This document shows positions 51,604-62,745 of a DNA stretch of 64,000 nucleotides, one piece after another. A model generated the notes under the pieces. It was not told the DNA's origin. It was given only the letters and a program-made list of their open reading frames with translations, and searched no databases. Source of the stretch: Prorocentrum cordatum (taxonomy: Eukaryota; Sar; Dinophyceae; Prorocentrales; Prorocentraceae); assembly GCA_963575745.1 (NCBI GenBank), contig CAUYUJ010014338.1, positions 1,045,001 through 1,109,000 of the forward strand, written 5' to 3'. The first letter of the stretch is position 1. Every line of letters starts with the position of its first letter. The translations under genes and the position numbers were made by a program.

Positions 51604-52788
51604 TTGCTATTGTATCATGTTCCAGAAGGTCAAGCAGGGCACAGAGAAACCAGCGCACCTGCGGCCGGTGATTTCGCGCGACTATTGCGACGTGTCCCGA
51701 ACACTGACTTGCAGATTGACCTGTGCACTCCCCGCCAGCGAGCATGCTCGGATGGGGCAAATGCGCACAGGCATGAGGCTCCCGCAGAGATTCTGGCCCA
51801 CGAAAAGAGATCCTCCGAGTGGCGGTGCCAGGCCGAGATCAGTGAGCGCGCGCATGAATTACCGGAAGAAACCGACAGTGCGTCGCCAATGTCAGGCGAC
51901 TCAGCACGCCCTCAGACAACGGAGGATACGCCTCCCTCAGCTGACATGGAAGTGGACTCAGAACGCCTTGCCAGCGAGCCAGAGCAGTCGTCCGCAGCTG
52001 ATGCGGGAGGGGAGGGGCCCGGCTACGCCGCCGCCCCCCCGCCCGATCCCTCACCTTCTGCGGCCGCCCCCGATGCTCAAGGCCACGGGCCCGTCGAGGG
52101 TGCAAGGCCTAAACAAGGGCGGCAAGCGCGCGGGGAACAGCCAGTTGCTGTCGACCTGGACGCGTCGGACGAAGATGATCCTCCTCAACCCGATCCTCGG
52201 GGAGTACCTCGAGCGCAAGCTACAGCGCATGGCGCTCCAAAGGAGGAAGAAACGGACGAGGATGAATCCGGCGAGACAGAAGAACAGGCCGAGTCGAGCG
52301 TGACAGAGGACATGGAGGAGGACGAGGCAGTGGAGGTCATGCCCCGCGGGCGCCCCCCCGAACTGATTCCTTTGGATGTGCTGTCTTGTCTGACAGGCTT
52401 CCTCGGGCCTTTTCGCCAAAATACTTTCGCCTCAGTAGAGTGCCAACGCCTCCGGAGAGCGCGCAGGTTTCGGTCGACGAGCACCTGCAAAGGAAGACGC
52501 AGGTCAGTGACGCAGCGCACACGGGGCTCGAGCACGCCGAGAAGGACGAGCACGGCGCCCCGCTCATCTGTGACGGGGACGACGCGGCATTATGCGCCGC
52601 CCCCATCGAGCTGGCGCGGAGGCTGGCAGAGTTGCGCGACACCGGCCCGGAGCCCGTTGAGGGGCGTGACAAGAGAGACAGGGGGCACGAGAAGAAAGCT
52701 CTGGAATGGGCGCGAGGATGTGTTGCAGACCCGTTGTTCGAGTTTGTTGTGGCAACTGCCTGCTGATGACGCTGCGGAAGCTCGATGA
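51604..52788 (+). CDS. Acidic disordered protein segment, frame change near 52390
   Basis: First about 260 residues are rich in Glu, Asp, Ser, Pro (ETDSASPMSGDSARPQTTED, EEETDEDESGETEEQAESSV) ending PPELIPLDVLSCLTGFLG. After about 52390 the frame 52386-52766 is more protein-like (RLSRVPTPPESAQVSVDEHL, HTGLEHAEKDEHGAPLICDG, PIELARRLAELRDTG), so a shift is likely. Unknown function. Confidence 0.4.
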   Translation: MLLYHVPEGQAGHRETSAPAAGDFARLLRRVPNTDLQIDLCTPRQRACSDGANAHRHEAPAEILAHEKRSSEWRCQAEISERAHELPEETDSASPMSGDSARPQTTEDTPPSADMEVDSERLASEPEQSSAADAGGEGPGYAAAPPPDPSPSAAAPDAQGHGPVEGARPKQGRQARGEQPVAVDLDASDEDDPPQPDPRGVPRAQATAHGAPKEEETDEDESGETEEQAESSVTEDMEEDEAVEVMPRGRPPELIPLDVLSCLTGFLGPFRQNTFASVECQRLRRARRFRSTSTCKGRRRSVTQRTRGSSTPRRTSTAPRSSVTGTTRHYAPPPSSWRGGWQSCATPARSPLRGVTRETGGTRRKLWNGREDVLQTRCSSLLWQLPADDAAEAR

Positions 52789-53015
52789 TTCCTAAGTGCC
52801 CGCTTCGACGCAGTCGAACCTCACTGTCTTCCATCCACAGAATTCCGTCTCATCCCGATGGATCTGAGCAGTGAAAAACGCACGCTTGCGTACTACTCGG
52901 GAATGAACGCGGAGGAAGCTGGGCGCCCGGGCTCGCTCATCGTGATCTTGGCGATGCACGGAGCGGCCCACGTTCGAAGCCCAAGGGGTGGATAGAAGCG
53001 CGCACCATCGTCGAG

Positions 53016-53606
53016 ATGCTGAACAACGAAGGGCGCGACAAAGCATGGGCGCGCTTCATGCGCGCCCTCGCCCAAGTGTCGAGAACACGCAGATCTGGCG
53101 CGAACGGCGAAGCGAACGGAGACCTGCCGAGGTGGCTCAGACTAGGAGGATGGGCAAGATCGCTCACTGACCAGGACTCGGACGCCGTCGTTTTTGGATT
53201 CGATGATCCATATCTACTTTCCGACATGTTTCTAGTAACCTTACAGCCCCGTCTCTTTGAGAATCAGGATGTCTGGATACTACACGACGGCACCCTGGCA
53301 ACTACCTGTTGCCCAAAGTGGGCCGACATCCACCACATTATACGGCTCAAAGTGTCGGGCATCCAGCGTGCAAAAGTGTCGTGGACGTTGGTATATGATC
53401 GACGGTGCGCGGCCCTGCTGGTTCACCCGAGGCCTGGCACAGCCTGCATCGACTTAGTGAAGCACAACTATGAGACCCGTCGCCTGCCCAATGAGAACGA
53501 TGACGACGAGCTCGCCACTGCATACAAGAAGGATGCGCTATGCGCTCCTAACTTGTGGGGCGACGGACATCTTCTGTGCAGCATTGACTGTGGATCGGGA
53601 CGTTGA
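53016..53606 (+). CDS. Unidentified globular coding segment
   Basis: 196 residues: RDKAWARFMRALAQVSRTRR, RWLRLGGWARSLTDQDSDAV, VFGFDDPYLLSDMFLVTLQP, ENQDVWILHDGTLATTCCPK and KVSWTLVYDRRCAALLVHPR. A compact alpha/beta protein by appearance. Upstream and downstream pieces (52800-52990, 53650-54136) may be exons or shifted continuations. No family recognised. Confidence 0.45.
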   Translation: MLNNEGRDKAWARFMRALAQVSRTRRSGANGEANGDLPRWLRLGGWARSLTDQDSDAVVFGFDDPYLLSDMFLVTLQPRLFENQDVWILHDGTLATTCCPKWADIHHIIRLKVSGIQRAKVSWTLVYDRRCAALLVHPRPGTACIDLVKHNYETRRLPNENDDDELATAYKKDALCAPNLWGDGHLLCSIDCGSGR

Positions 53607-53875
53607 CGTGCTTCACATGTCGGAAGACGATGCACTACGGCAGCCGCATTGTCGATATTGAACAGATCAAGTCGCATATCGATGACAAGGACTTTGGCTT
53701 TGAAGTTGTGCGCTTGGACGATGTCTCCGACCTCGGGCCGAAGAGATAGACTGGGACAGACGCTGATCGTGTTCAGCGAAATGCCCACAACAAATGGTTC
53801 GACATCACCGAAACTGCGATCGCTAAACGCCGGGAGCACGCTCTTCAGGGCAAAGCCGCATATCACAGCAACCTC

Positions 53876-54136
53876 ATGGCGGTCTCTGCGTGGTTGACCA
53901 CATGCCCAGAAAATGCATTGCCTCTGCCACAGAAATCTCGCAAGATCGAGAAGACGAAAAAGCTGGCCCGGAGGTGGATCAGGTTCGAGAACGAACACCT
54001 CAAGACGCCAGCAACAGGGCCGAATGCGGTGGTTCACCCGAAAGTTCGGTTGCTTTTTATCAGCAGAAGGGCGATGGAAGAAGAGGGATACCCTGCACGG
54101 GGATACTCTATATTGAACCCCTTCGACTGGGACTAA
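53876..54136 (+). CDS. Unidentified coding segment, possible C-terminal piece
   Basis: 86 residues (MAVSAWLTTCPENALPLPQK, KKLARRWIRFENEHLKTPAT, LLFISRRAMEEEGYPARGYS) ending at a TAA followed by another TAA. May be the C-terminus of the protein begun at 53016. 54140-54900 beyond has only Arg/Pro/Gly-rich frames on both strands. Confidence 0.4.
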   Translation: MAVSAWLTTCPENALPLPQKSRKIEKTKKLARRWIRFENEHLKTPATGPNAVVHPKVRLLFISRRAMEEEGYPARGYSILNPFDWD

Positions 54137-54904
54137 TAAACAAACCCAGGAGACCGTCATCTAGAGACGCCCAGCTGCGGTTTGTCCGTTTGGTGCGCAA
54201 CGGCTCCAGGCGCGAGTTCCATCGAGCCGCTCGCCCGCCTCGAGGCTGCCATGGATTGCGGAAATTGAAGAATGCTTGCCTGGCCGAGTTTCTCCGGCCT
54301 CCTCCGCCCAAGGCACGGTCCGCGCGCTCGGGTGCGCCAGCTGATTTTGTCGATGGCGGATCCAGGCGTGAGCCTTCTGCAAAAGGTGCAAAGCAGCTTC
54401 AATCCGCGCAGCCCAGGGGCCGTCCGAAGGCAGCAAGAACGGGCGATGATGGCGCGGGCAAGGGGGGGGCGATGCGAGCAGTGGCAAAGGCACGAAGAGG
54501 GCAGCAGCCGGGCGCCCGATGACCGACAAAAGTCTCGAAGGCGCCGCGATGCGAACCCGACGCAGTGGGGTGCCCCGCAGAGCTCAGGAGCAGTCTCTTC
54601 TGGATACGCGCCGGCGCTACGCCCCCGCCAGCAGCCCGGGACTTTCGGGGCGCGCCGCGGCGCTCTGATACCGAGCCGCCCAGGCGCCAGAGTTGGCGCG
54701 GGCGTGACGCCGCGGAGCAGCAGACCGCGGATTCTTCAACCCATGGCAGGGCAGTGCCAGTGACTGGTGGCCATCATGGACGTAGAGCTCGGATGGCTGG
54801 AACAGCAACAGCTGGGGCTCGCGTGACCGCTGGCGAGGGTGGCGAGAAGAAGTCGAGGACGAGGCCCGCGACGATGTCGCCAGGCCCCCGGCATCGACCC
54901 GTTT

Positions 54905-55445
54905 CAGGTTCCAGAATCACCCTGGAACGGTTCTGGGGTGAAAATTGGAACCTGAAGCGGGTGATTTTCCATCTGGGCGCTCTCAGGAGCCTTGCGGGCG
55001 CATCTCGGGGATGGGGGGAAGTGCACCCGAGCCCCCAAAATGGCAATTGTCCAAATGAAATATTTCATTAAGGGGGCTTCTTTTTTCGCGGCTGGGCCCT
55101 CGCGCGCAGCGTCGGGAGGTCCCAGATGGATTTTCACTTTGGAAGCGTTCCAGAATGAAAATCCATTCGGGAACCCTCTCCCAACGCAAAACGGCTCTGT
55201 CGGGGATGGGGGGGTGTACCCGAGCTCCCAAAATGGCAATTTTCCAAACGAAATCTTTTGTTGGGGAGCTTGTTTTTTGCGGCTGGGCTCTCCCGAGCAG
55301 CGTCGGGAGGTCCCGGATGGATTTTCACCCCGGAACCGTTCCAGAGTGAAAATCCATTTGACGCAGAACTCTCTCGGGGGGGTGCACCCGAGCTCCTAAA
55401 ATGGCAATTTTCCAAATGAAATCTCTTATTGGGGAGCTTGTTTTT
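54905..55445 (+). repeat. ~190-bp satellite, left block (about 2.8 units)
   Basis: Units contain aaatggcaattttcc, gagcttgttttt, cgcggctgggc, cagcgtcgggaggtccc, and the dyad atggattttcacc ... ggtgaaaatccat. The last unit stops at gagcttgttttt where cassette copy 2 begins. Confidence 0.9.
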
Positions 55446-55556
55446 CCCCACATGCTTCGTGGGGTTCTGGTTTTCTTCCCACCCGCGCCGCACCCGCGTC
55501 TCACCCACACCCAACCTCCTCCACTCCTCCTCCTCCTCCCCCTCCTCCTCACGCAC

Positions 55557-55970
55557 ACAGCACAGCGCAGCGCAGCGCAGCGCAGCACAGCACAGCACAG
55601 CACAGCACAGCACATCACAGCGCAGCGCACACAGCACAGCACAGCACAGCACAGCACAGCACAGCAGCAGCACAGCAGCACAGCACAGCACAGCACAGCA
55701 CAGCACAGCAGCACAGCACAGCACAGCACAGCACAGCACAGCACAGCACAGCACAGCACACACACACACACGGCTTGGCACGTGCGGCACATTCTCGACG
55801 CCATAGGGGTCGTCCACGGCACAGCAGGCGTGGCAGTTTTGCACAGCACACCTGCACAGCACAGCACAGCATAGCACAGTACAGCACACCGCAGCACAGC
55901 ACGGCACGGCACAGCACAGCACATCGCAGCACAGCTCAGCACAGCATAGCACACAGGGCAGGCGCGCAGG
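55557..55970 (+). repeat. CAGCA array, cassette copy 2
   Basis: cacagcacagcgcagc over about 400 bases, with a stray 70-bp relative of the 89-bp unit at about 55773-55845 and a short CA run. Confidence 0.9.
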
Positions 55971-55987
55971 GCACGGCACGACAGAGC

Positions 55988-57145
55988 GTGGCAGGGGTGG
56001 CACTTTCTCGACACCACAGGGGGTGCGCAGGGGGTGGTCCCTGAGCTCGGCCGCTATGCACGACGGTCGTCCAGGCACAGCAGGCGTGGCACTTTCTCGA
56101 CACCACAGGGGGTGCGCAGGGGGTGGTCCCTGAGCTCGGCCGCTATGCACGACGGTCGTCCAGGCACAGCAGGCGTGGCACTTTCTCGACACCATGGGGG
56201 TGCGCAGGGGGTGGTCCCTGAGCGCGGCCGCTATGCACGACGGTCGTCCAGGCACAGCAGGCGTGGAACTTTCTCGACACCAGAGGGGGTGCGCAGGGGG
56301 TGGTCCCTGAGCTCGACCGCTATGCACGACGGTCGCCCAGGCACAGCAGGCGTGGCACTTTCTCGACACCATAGGGGGTGCGCAGGGGGTGGTCCCTGAG
56401 CTCGGCCGCTATGCACGACGGTCGTCCAGGCACAGCAGGCGTGGCACTTTCTCGACACCATAGGGGGTGCGCAGGGGGTGGTCCCTGAGCGCGCCGCTAT
56501 GGAAGACGGTCGTCCGAGCACAGCAGGCGTGGCACTTTCTCGACACCAGAGGGGGTGCGCAGGGGATGTTCCCTGAGCTCGGCCGCTATGCACGACGGTC
56601 GTCCAGGCATAGCAGGCGTGGCACTTTCTCGACACACCATGGGGGTGCGCAGGGGGTGGTCCCTGAGCGCGGCCGCTATGCACGACGGTCGTCCAGGCAC
56701 AGCAGGCGTGGCACTTTCTCGACACCACAGGGGGTGCGCAGGGGGTGGTCCCTGAGCTCGGCCGCTATGCACGACGGTCGTCCAGGCACAGCAGGCGTGG
56801 CACTTTCTCGACACCATAGGGGGTGTGCAGGCGGTGGTCCCTGAGCTCGGCCGCTATGCACGACGGTCGTCCAGGCACAGCAGGCGTGGCATTTTCTCGA
56901 CACCATAAGGGGGTGTGCAGGGGGTGGTCCCCGAGCTCGCCGCTATGCACGACGGTCGTCCAGGCACAGCAGGCGTGGCATTTTCTCGACACCATAGGGG
57001 GTGCGCAGGGGGTGGTCCCTGAGCTCGCCGCTATGGACGACGGTCGTCCAAACACAGCAGGCGTGGCACTTTCTCGACACCATAGGGGGTGCGCAGGGGG
57101 TGGTCCCTGAGCGCGGCCGCTATGCACGACGGTCGTCCGGGCCGC
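55988..57145 (+). repeat. 89-bp minisatellite, thirteen copies
   Basis: gtcgtccag phrase at 56066, 56155, 56243, 56332 and so on to 57131. Units read ccctgagctcggccgc where copy 1 reads ctctcaccgcggccgc: each array has its own homogenised variant. Confidence 0.93.
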
Positions 57146-57151
57146 CGCCTC

Positions 57152-57194
<43 letters not shown>

Positions 57195-57195
<1 letters not shown>

Positions 57196-57335
57196 ACGAT
57201 TGCTGGAGTGACTCATCTGGTTGGTTTGGCTGGTCTGCTTGATTGGCCTGGCTGGCTGGTCTGATTACTTTGGCTGGTTGTGGCTGGAATGACTGATCTG
57301 ACTGGTCTGGTCAGTCTGGCTGGTCTGGCTCAAAA
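57195..57335 (+). repeat. ggctggtctg degenerate repeat, cassette copy 2
   Basis: Same short unit as 15935-16048 including gattactttggctggtt and gactgatc. It is preceded here by a short CCG/GTC triplet run (57140-57195). Confidence 0.75.
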
Positions 57336-57413
57336 AGGCGAAGCGGGATGTGACATGGTTTGTGAACACACGTGACATAAAATAAGTATGTGGGGTTCCT
57401 CGGTAGCGTAATT

Positions 57414-59340
57414 CGCGGCTGGGCCCTCCCGCGCAGCGTCGGGAGGTCCCAGATGGATTTTCACTCCAGAAGCGTTCCAGTGTGAAAATCCATTTGGGAC
57501 CCTCCCCCAACGCAAAACGGCTCTGTCGGGGATGGGGGGGTGTGCCCGAGCTCACAAAATGGCAATTTTCCAAATAACATATCTTATTAGGTTTTTTGGG
57601 GGTTTGCTGCTGGCCCCCCGCGCAGCGTCGGGAGGTCCCGGATGGATTTTCACGCCGGAACCGTTCCAGGGTGAAAATCAATCTGGAACATTCTCCCACT
57701 GCACAACGGCTCTGTCGGCGATGGGGGCGGGCCCAAAACTGACATTTTCCAAATGAAATCTCTTATTGGGGAGCTTGTTTTTCGCGGCTGGGCCCTTCGC
57801 GCAGCGTCGGGAGGTCCCAGATGGATTTTCACTTTGGAAGCGTTCCAGAATGAAAATCCATTCGGAACCCTCTCCCAACGCAAAACGGCTCTGTCGGGGA
57901 TGGGGGGGTGTACCCGAGCTCCCAAAATGGCAATTTTCCAAACGAAATCTTTTGTTGGGGAGCTTGTTTTTTGCGGCTGGGCTCTCCCGAGCAGCGTCGG
58001 GAGGTCCCGGATGGATTTTCACCCCGGAACCGTTCCAGGGTGAAAATCCATTTGGAACCCTCTCCCACTGCAAAGCGGCTCTGTCGGGGATGGGGGGGGT
58101 GTACCTGAGGTCCCAAAACTGACATTTTCCACATGAGATTTCGTATTGGGGAGCTCGTTTTTCGCGGCTGGGCTCTCGCGCGCAGCGTCGGGAGGTCGCA
58201 GATGGATTTTCACCCCGGAACCGCTCCAGTGTGAAAATCCATGTGGAACCCTCTCCCAACGCAAAACGGCTCTGTCGGGGATGGAGGGGGGGTGTACCCG
58301 AGCTCCCGAAATGGCAAGTTTCCAGATGAAATCTCTTATTGGGGAGCTTGTTTTTCGCGGCTGGGCCCTCGCGCGCAGCGTCGGGTGGTCTCAGATGGAT
58401 TTGCACGCCAGAACCGTTCCAGGGTGAAAATCTATCTGGAACCCTGTCCCACTGCAAAACGGCTCTGTCGGGGTGTACCCGAGCTCCCAAAACTGTCATT
58501 TTCCAAATGAAATCTCTTATTAGGGAGCTTGTTTTTCGCGGCTGGGCCCTCGCGCGCAGCGTCGGGAGGTCCCAAATGGACTTTCATCCCGGAATCTTTC
58601 CAGGGTGAAAATGCATTCGGAACCATCTCCCAACGCAAAACGGCTCTGTCGGGGATGGGGGGGAGTTTACTCGAGCTCCCAAAATGGCAATTTTTGCATA
58701 TGAAATCTCTTATTGGGGAGCTTGTTTTTCGCGGTTGGGTCCTCCCGCGTAGCGTCGGGAGGTCCCAGATGGATTTTCACCCCGGAACCGTTCCAGGGTG
58801 AAAATCCATTTGGACCTCCCATCCCCAACGCAAAACGGCTCTGTCGGGGATAGGGAGGGGTGTACCCGAGCTCTCAAAATGGCAATTTTCCAGATGAAAT
58901 CTCTTATTGGAGAGCTTGTTTTTCGCGGCTGGGCTCTCGCGCGCAGCGTCGGGAGGTCCCAGATGGATTTTCACCCCAGAACCGTTCCAGTGTGAAAATC
59001 CATTTGGACCTCCCATCCCCAACGCAAAACGGCTCTGTCGGGGATGGGGAGGGGTGTACCCGAGCTCCCAAAATGGCAATCTTCCAAATGAAATCTCTTA
59101 TTGGGGAGCTTGTTTTTCGCGGCTGGGCCTTCGCGCGCAGCGTCGGGAGGTCCCAGATGGATTTTCACATCGGAACCGTTCCAGGGTGCAAATCCATCTG
59201 GAACCTTCTCCCAGCGCAAAACAGCTCTCTCGAAGGGTTACCCGAACCCCCAAAATGGTAATTTCCCAAAACATCTTTCATTGTGAGGCCTTTTTCTCGC
59301 GGCTGGGCCCTCCCCCGCCCAGTGTCGCAAGAGGTTTTAT
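57414..59340 (+). repeat. ~190-bp satellite, right block (about ten units)
   Basis: gagcttgttt or variants at 57771, 57960, 58151, 58344, 58525, 58718, 58912 and 59106, spacing 181-194 bp. Each unit has a 41-nt near-perfect dyad, for example 58011-58051, arms atggattttcaccc and gggtgaaaatccat around ggaaccgttcc. The last unit decays near 59340. Open frames across the array (GWALARSVGRSQMDFHP and similar) are unit translations, not genes. Confidence 0.92.
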
Positions 59341-59499
59341 TCATTCTCACACTTGAACCGTTCCAGGGCGAAAATCCATTTAGAACCTCCTCCCAGCGCG
59401 ATACGGCGCTATCGGTTGCATGTACGCTGTGGTTCGAGTTTGTTGCGCGGTCGGTTGCTGTGGGTCCGCTGTGGTTGGCGTTTGTTTGTATTCGAAATG

Positions 59500-60071
<572 letters not shown>

Positions 60072-60230
60072 GTCCCCCTAAGCAATCGTAGTAGTCCCCC
60101 CAAGGCTCTGGGGAGCCTTTGGACGGGGGGGCTACTGCTACCATCAAACCGCGGGTGACAGTCACCCCTCCTTTTTCTCGCGCCCTCACTGTTACGAACA
60201 TTCTTCCTTGCCCTGAAGGGGCGTCCTGGG

Positions 60231-61015
60231 ATGGCGGCGGCCGCTGGCGGCGCTGCGGGCGCAGGTGCAGGGGCTCGAGTGGCTGGGAGTAACGACGCTG
60301 CGGCTCGAGGCGAAGGCGGAGTGCTGGCAGCTGCGGGAGGCAGCGGAGGTGTTGGGGCCGCCCCGTGCGCCTCCGCTGCCGCCCCCGCGTCGGCAGGCGC
60401 GAACGCAGCCGACATCCCCGTAGATGGCAACATCGACGTCCACATGCGTGACAGCGAGTGCCGGCCAGCACAGAGGCGGCGCCGCATGACGGGCGGACGA
60501 ATCACCCGTTGGCGTGTCAGTGCCCAGGCGGCTCGCGGCAAGAAGGCTCGCTGCACCCGCTGCATGGGAGGTTTTGAGGCGGGCGAGTGGCGCGTGGCAG
60601 GCGTCGTGACACCGCCCGCGGGCTCCCAGGCGCACGCGGGCAGGAAGTGGTTCCACATGGCCTGCGTCGATGGGCCCCTACCACCAGCTACGGCGATGGT
60701 GGGCTTCACTCAGCTCCCTGAGGGCGACAGGGATCGCCTCACGGCAGCCCTGGATGCCCGAGGGGGCCCCATCTTGCCCCTGCTGGAAACAGTCGAAGGC
60801 CAGGCCCCCACCCCTCCCACCCAGGGAGGTGGCGCGGCAGGGGGCACTGGGGCAGCCCCGAGGCCCCCTGCCGCCGCCGCGCCAGGGGCGCACGGCCCAG
60901 GCGCACGGGGGACTCCCCTGGGCGCGGCCGAGGCAGCGGTGCCGACCACGGCGGACATCCTACAACCGCCACTCGACGTTCCTGCGGAAGCGGACGATGA
61001 TGGCGGCTCCAGACA
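60231..61015 (+). CDS. Element G N-terminal segment with PARP-type zinc finger
   Basis: From ATG 60231. An Ala/Gly-rich N-terminus (1-75) and basic patch (RRRRMTGGRITRWR) lead to RCTRCMGGFEAGEWRVAG ... GRKWFHMACVDGP: C108-x2-C111-x30-H142-x2-C145, exactly the spacing of PARP-type zinc fingers, with the Gly/Trp context typical of them. Such fingers bind DNA ends and nicks. A Pro/Ala-rich linker follows. The frame must shift near 61010 to continue into the RT segment (VYDDYLDDQVTSEDAYHE). There is no spliced leader upstream; 60072-60230 is GC-rich 5' sequence. Confidence 0.7.
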
Positions 61016-62745
61016 GGCGTTTACGACGACTACCTGGACGACCAGGTGACGAGCGAGGACGCGTACCACGAGGTTGGCTTCGTCAACCTGGATTGGTGGG
61101 ACGCCATCGGGTGGGACCGCATCCTGCTCCATGGGGCGCCCGCCGCAGCCATGATCCCCGACAGCATGGCGGCAGCCGTCAGCCACGTGAAGGTGCGGCT
61201 GTGTTTGGCAATCGAGCAGGCCCGCCAGGGTAACGATGCTCGGACGTCGAGTGCGTTGACGAGGCTGTGGAAGGTGTTCTTTTTGTTGGACGGACTGCTG
61301 TTCAGCGAAAATGCGACCCCGACCCCGACGACGCGGCGTGAGCGCCTCCAGGAGCGCCTGCGGTGGATCCAGGACGGCCAGTGGGATGTCGCCTGGCTTT
61401 CCTTGGAGGACCAGACGCGCACCACGGTCACCGCGAAGGGCCGCGAGGATCACGTCGCAGCCCGTGCACGCCGTGTCACCGAGCTCGCACGAGCTGGAGA
61501 GATGTCTTGGGCGGCAGCGGCAGCGTGGCCCCAGGGGGGCACGGCGGACGCAGCAGCGGTGGCGAGGAAGTTCAGCACCACCCAGCAGCCCGAGGCGCCT
61601 CGCCCAGGCGAGCGGGGCCCTCTCCCTGGCACTGGGGCCGCCCCGCATGGGCCAGGGAGAGGGTCCGCAGGGGCGGGGGCCGACGTGGCGATGCCGCCAG
61701 CCGCAGCTCCCCACGAGCTCGACGGCGCAGCAGAACTCCACCGCCGTGTGGCCAACCACCTCAAACGTCAGTTTGGCCGTTTCCCCCGCCGTGGAGGGGC
61801 GGGGCCTGGAGGAGGACGCTACGAGCACTGGGCCCCGCTCAAGTACGACGAGGATGGGGCAGAGGCGGTGGCCAACACGCTGGCACGACTGGCCATCGGG
61901 GACCTCCCCCCCGAGGCGCTAGCCGCCCTGACGGCGGCGCGCCTCACAGGCATCCCCAAAGCAACCCCTGGGGATGCGCGAGTCCTGGACTGTGGAGACG
62001 TCGCCCGCCGCATGGTGGGCCGCAGCGCTGCCAAGGTCCACCACAAGGACATGCGGACGGCGGTGGGGGACCAGCAGTTCGGCCTCGCTAAGGACGGGTG
62101 TGGTGCCTTCCATCGGCGCCTATGCACGATGACCAACTCGAGCCAAGGCAAGCGGGTGGTGGCTGTGGACCTCGGGGATGCGTTCAGCAACATCCCCCGC
62201 GACCTGGTGAAGGAGGCCGCGCGCGCCAAAGTGCCTGCGCTGGCCCCGTTGGCGGAAGCCTGGCTCCCCGCCCGAACACGCCGCGCGGCGGGGGGCGGGT
62301 CGCAACCCGCCCAGCTGGTCGACCAGATCCGTGGCCTCGACCAGGGCTGCCCGATGAGCCCAGGCTTCTACGCGGTCGGCACTGCGGATGTTCTCAGCGT
62401 CGGCCGCATGGCCGTGCGCGCGGTGGACGCGGAAGGGGACTGCTTGGCCTTCCTGGACGACGCGTACTTCGTGGGCACCGCGGCCGCTGTGTTCCGCGGC
62501 CTGGATGCGTGGCGAGCCCGCATCGAGGCCCACGGGATGAAGCTCAAGATGTCCAAGACCCAGATATGGTCCCCCGATCCCCAAGCTGTCTTGCCGCCCG
62601 AGTTTGCAGAGTACGCCCAGTACCGCGTCCAGAAGCTCGAGGCGGTGGGGTCCACCCTGGCTTACACGAACCACGACGTGGACGCCGACTGGAGGGGCGC
62701 CCCGCTCGCGGACTTCGCCGTCCCAGAGGACCTCGACGAGGGGGG
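61016..62745 (+). CDS. Element G reverse transcriptase (R2/CRE-like)
   Basis: The frame is open from YDDYLDDQVTSEDAYHEVGF through WDAIGWDRILLHG, a helical region, and the RT: GIPKATPGDARVLDCGDVAR, VVAVDLGDAFSNIPRDL (motif A, about 62155-62205), RGLDQGCPMSPGFY (motif B, about 62330-62372) and GDCLAFLDDAYFVG (motif C, about 62435-62476; FLDD), then KLKMSKTQIWSPD. The motif A-B interval is short. It copies the element RNA at the cut target. The frame breaks at the G7 run 62740-62746, after which the protein continues in the 62742-64000 frame. Confidence 0.85.

Larger units (their letters stand above)
55446..57413 (+). mobile_element. Composite minisatellite cassette, copy 2, inside the satellite
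   Basis: Begins ccccacatgcttcgtggggtt and ends cctcggtagcgtaatt. Same order as copy 1: CCT tract, CAGCA array, 89-bp array, ggctggtctg tract, tail gcgaagcgggatgtgac ... gtgaacacacgtgacataaa. On its left the 190-bp satellite stops after gagcttgttttt and on its right it resumes with cgcggctgggccc, the very next bases of the unit, so the cassette has split a unit. Subterminal ccccacat (55446-55453) and atgtgggg (57388-57395) are inverted. Confidence 0.75.

Noticed and set aside
55446-57413. Helitron
   Set aside because: The left end can be read as TC, but the right end is gtaatt rather than CTRR and the target is not A^T.
57753-59261. Repeated FRGWALARSVGRSQMDFHPG frames
   Set aside because: Translations of the 190-bp satellite units on both strands; not a protein family.
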